DNA of 64,000 nucleotides from Prosapia bicincta (lineage: Eukaryota > Arthropoda > Insecta > Hemiptera > Cercopidae). The notes beneath the pieces are model-generated. The model was not told where the DNA came from. It did no database searches and was given only the letters and a program-made list of their open reading frames with translations. The position numbers and the translations under genes are program-made. The number at the start of each line of letters is the position of its first letter. Within the stretch, counting starts at the first letter, position 1. The DNA lies in contig JBAIZL010000002.1 of the NCBI GenBank assembly GCA_036971475.1, positions 172,267,024-172,331,023 of the forward strand, in the 5' to 3' direction. Shown in pieces: positions 61,401 through 64,000 of this stretch.

Positions 61401-64000
61401 GTCGCACATTATTGCATTTTGATTATTTAAATCTGTTATTTAATGAATTAGTTGCTTCTCCTTTTATAGTCGCATATTATTGCATTTTGATTATTTAAAT
61501 CTGTTATTTAATGAATTAGTTGCTTCTCCTTTCATAGTTGCACATTATTGCATTTTGATTATTTAAATCTGTTATTTAATGAATTAGTTGCTTCTCTTTT
61601 TATAGTTGCACATTATTGCATTTTGATTATTTAAATCTGTTATTTAATGAATTAGTTGCTTCTCTTTTTATAGTTGCACATTATTGCATTTTGATTATTT
61701 AAATCTGTTATTTAATGAATTAGTTGCTTCTCCTTTTATAGTCGCACATTATTGCATTTTGATTATTTAAATCTGTTATTTAATGAATTAGTTGCTTCTC
61801 CTCTTATAGTTGCACATTATTGCATTTTGATTATTTAAATCTGTTATTTAATGAATTAGTTGCTTCTCTTTTTATAGTTGCACATTATTGCATTTTGATT
61901 ATTTAAATCTGTTATTTAATGAATTAGTTGCTTCTCTTTTTATAGTTGCACATTATTGCATTTTGATTATTTAAATCTGTTATTTAATGAATTAGTTGCT
62001 TCTCCTTTTATAGTCGCACATTATTGCATTTTGATTATTTAAATCTGTTATTTAATGAATTAGTTGCTTCTCCTTTTATAGTCGCACATTATTGCATTTT
62101 GATTATTTAAATCTGTTATTTAATGAATTAGTTGCTTCTCCTTTCATAGTTGCACATTATTGCATTTTGATTATTTAAATCTGTTATTTAATGAATTAGT
62201 TGCTTCTCTTTTTATAGTTGCACATTATTGCATTTTGATTATTTAAATCTGTTATTTAATGAATTAGTTGCTTCTCCTTTTATAGTTGCACATTATTGCA
62301 TTTTGATTATTTAAATCTGTTATTTAATGAATTAGTTGCTTCTCTTTTTATAGTTGCACATTATTGCATTTTGATTATTTAAATCTGTTATTTAATGAAT
62401 TAGTAGCTTCTCCTTTTATAGTTGCACATTATTGCATTTTGATTATTTAAATCTGTTATTTAATGAATTAGTTGCTTCTCTTTTTATAGTTGCACATTAT
62501 TGTATTTTGATTATTTAAATCTGTTATTTAATGAATTAGTTGCTTCTCTTTTTATAGTTGCACATTATTGCATTTTGATTATTTAAATCTGTTATTTAAT
62601 GAATTAGTTGCTTCTCCTTTTATAGTCGCACATTATTGCATTTTGATTATTTAAATCTGTTATTTAATGAATTAGTTGCTTCTCCTTTTATAGTCGCACA
62701 TTATTGCATTTTGATTATTTAAATCTGTTATTTAATGAATTAGTTGCTTCTCCTTTCATAGTTGCACATTATTGCATTTTGATTATTTAAATCTGTTATT
62801 TAATGAATTAGTTGCTTCTCTTTTTATAGTTGCACATTATTGCATTTTGATTATTTAAATCTGTGATTTAATGAATTAGTTGCTTCTCTTTTTATAGTTG
62901 CACATTATTGCATTTTGATTATTTAAATCTGTTATTTAATGAATTAGTTGCTTCTCCTTTTATAGTCGCACATTATTGCATTTTGATTATTTAAATCTGT
63001 TATTTAATGAATTAGTTGCTTCTCCTCTTATAGTTGCACATTATTGCATTTTGATTATTTAAATCTGTTATTTAATGAATTAGTTGCTTCTCTTTTTATA
63101 GTTGCACATTATTGCATTTTGATTATTTAAATCTGTTATTTAATGAATTAGTTGCTTCTCTTTTTATAGTTGCACATTATTGTATTTTGATTATTTAAAT
63201 CTGTTATTTAATGAATTAGTTGCTTCTCTTTTTATAGTTGCACATTATTGCATTTTGATTATTTAAATCTGTTATTTAATGAATTAGTTGCTTCTCCTTT
63301 TATAGTCGCACATTATTGCATTTTGGTTATTTAAATCTGTTATTTAATGAATTAGTTGCTTCTCCTTTTATAGTCGCACATTATTGCATTTTGATTATTT
63401 AAATCTGTTATTTAATGAATTAGTTGCTTCTCCTTTTATAGTCGCACATTATTGCATTTTGATTATTTAAATCTGTTATTTAATGAATTAGTTGCTTCTC
63501 CTTTTATAGTCGCACATTATTGCATTTTGATTATTTAAATCTGTTATTTAATGAATTAGTTGCTTCTCCTTTCATAGTTGCACATTATTGCATTTTGATT
63601 ATTTAAATCTATTATTTAATGAATTAGTTGCTTCTCTTTTTATAGTTGCACATTATTGCATTTTGATTATTTAAATCTGTTATTTAATGAATTAGTTGCT
63701 TCTCTTTTTATAGTTGCACATTATTGCATTTTGATTATTTAAATCTGTTATTTAATGAATTAGTTGCTTCTCCTTTTATAGTTGCACATTATTGCATTTT
63801 GATTATTTAAATCTGTTATTTAATGAATTAGTTGCTTCTCTTTTTATAGTTGCACATTATTGCATTTTGATTATTTAAATCTGTTATTTAATGAATTAGT
63901 TGCTTCTCTTTTTATAGTCGCACATTATTGCATTTTGATTATTTAAATCTGTTATTTAATGAATTAGTTGCTTCTCCTTTTATAGTCGCACATTATTGCA
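49492..64000. repeat. 68-bp AT-rich satellite array (array J), ~213 copies, runs off the window
   Basis: The 68-bp unit reads ttgcacattattgcattttg, attatttaaatctgttattt, aatgaattagttgcttctcc, then ttttatag. Copies are far more uniform than in the 92-bp array. Most differences fall at a few positions: tcctttt, tcttttt, tcctttc or tcctctt; tagttgc, tagtcgc or tagtcac; gcattttg, gtattttg, gcttttt or gcactttg. The first few copies (49492-49600) and a set near 49790-50100 are more diverged, and the latter set recurs near 55365-55670. The unit contains atttaaat, an 8-bp palindrome, and a tract resembling a 3' splice site. It is about three-quarters AT. There are no open frames of note, because stops occur in all frames. 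It continues past base 64000. Confidence 0.98.

Overview
This is eukaryotic, intron-bearing nuclear DNA, most likely from an insect or another arthropod with a large, repeat-rich genome. The evidence is one recognisable spliced exon of an Outspread/MPRIP-type PH-domain protein, arthropod-style Penelope-like retroelements, and relics of Helitron, hAT, Tigger and non-LTR elements. The AT-rich spacers lack bacterial-type genes. The species cannot be named from the sequence. I see no rRNA, tRNA or CRISPR.

The window is dominated by tandem arrays. Ten separate arrays, with unrelated units of about 92, 26, 51, 130, 65, 30/60/120, 18-20, 90, 119 and 68 bp, cover roughly 45 of 64 kb. The largest are a 92-bp satellite at 1-19778, which enters from the left, and a 68-bp AT-rich satellite at about 49492-64000, which runs off the right end. 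Nearly all long open reading frames in the window lie inside these arrays and follow from unit length and composition.

Layout: 92-bp satellite (1-19778); short spacer; 26-bp (20418-20781), 51-bp (20979-24535) and degenerate ~130-bp (24536-25213) arrays; spacer with a decayed Helitron (about 26660-27425) and an inverted repeat (27516-27830); 65-bp array (28437-29155); a ~30-bp-based higher-order minisatellite (30344-32970); a hAT-type MITE with target-site duplication (33443-33611); a G-rich minisatellite (34664-34905); a decayed Penelope-like element (35655-36900); a non-LTR RNase H scrap (38517-38671); 90-bp (39017-40237) and 119-bp (41163-42830) arrays; the Outspread-like exon (43306-43494) with a partial duplication of its own 3' splice-site region just upstream; a PLE tail, a Tigger scrap and a second PLE (44389-49010); then the 68-bp satellite.

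The only host coding sequence I can support is the 63-codon exon on the + strand. Its flanks are therefore introns, and the 119-bp and 68-bp arrays may be intronic too. That makes two array properties worth checking: each 68-bp unit carries a 3'-splice-site-like pyrimidine tract plus TAG, and each 119-bp unit carries a CAG|GTGA motif resembling a recursive splice site.
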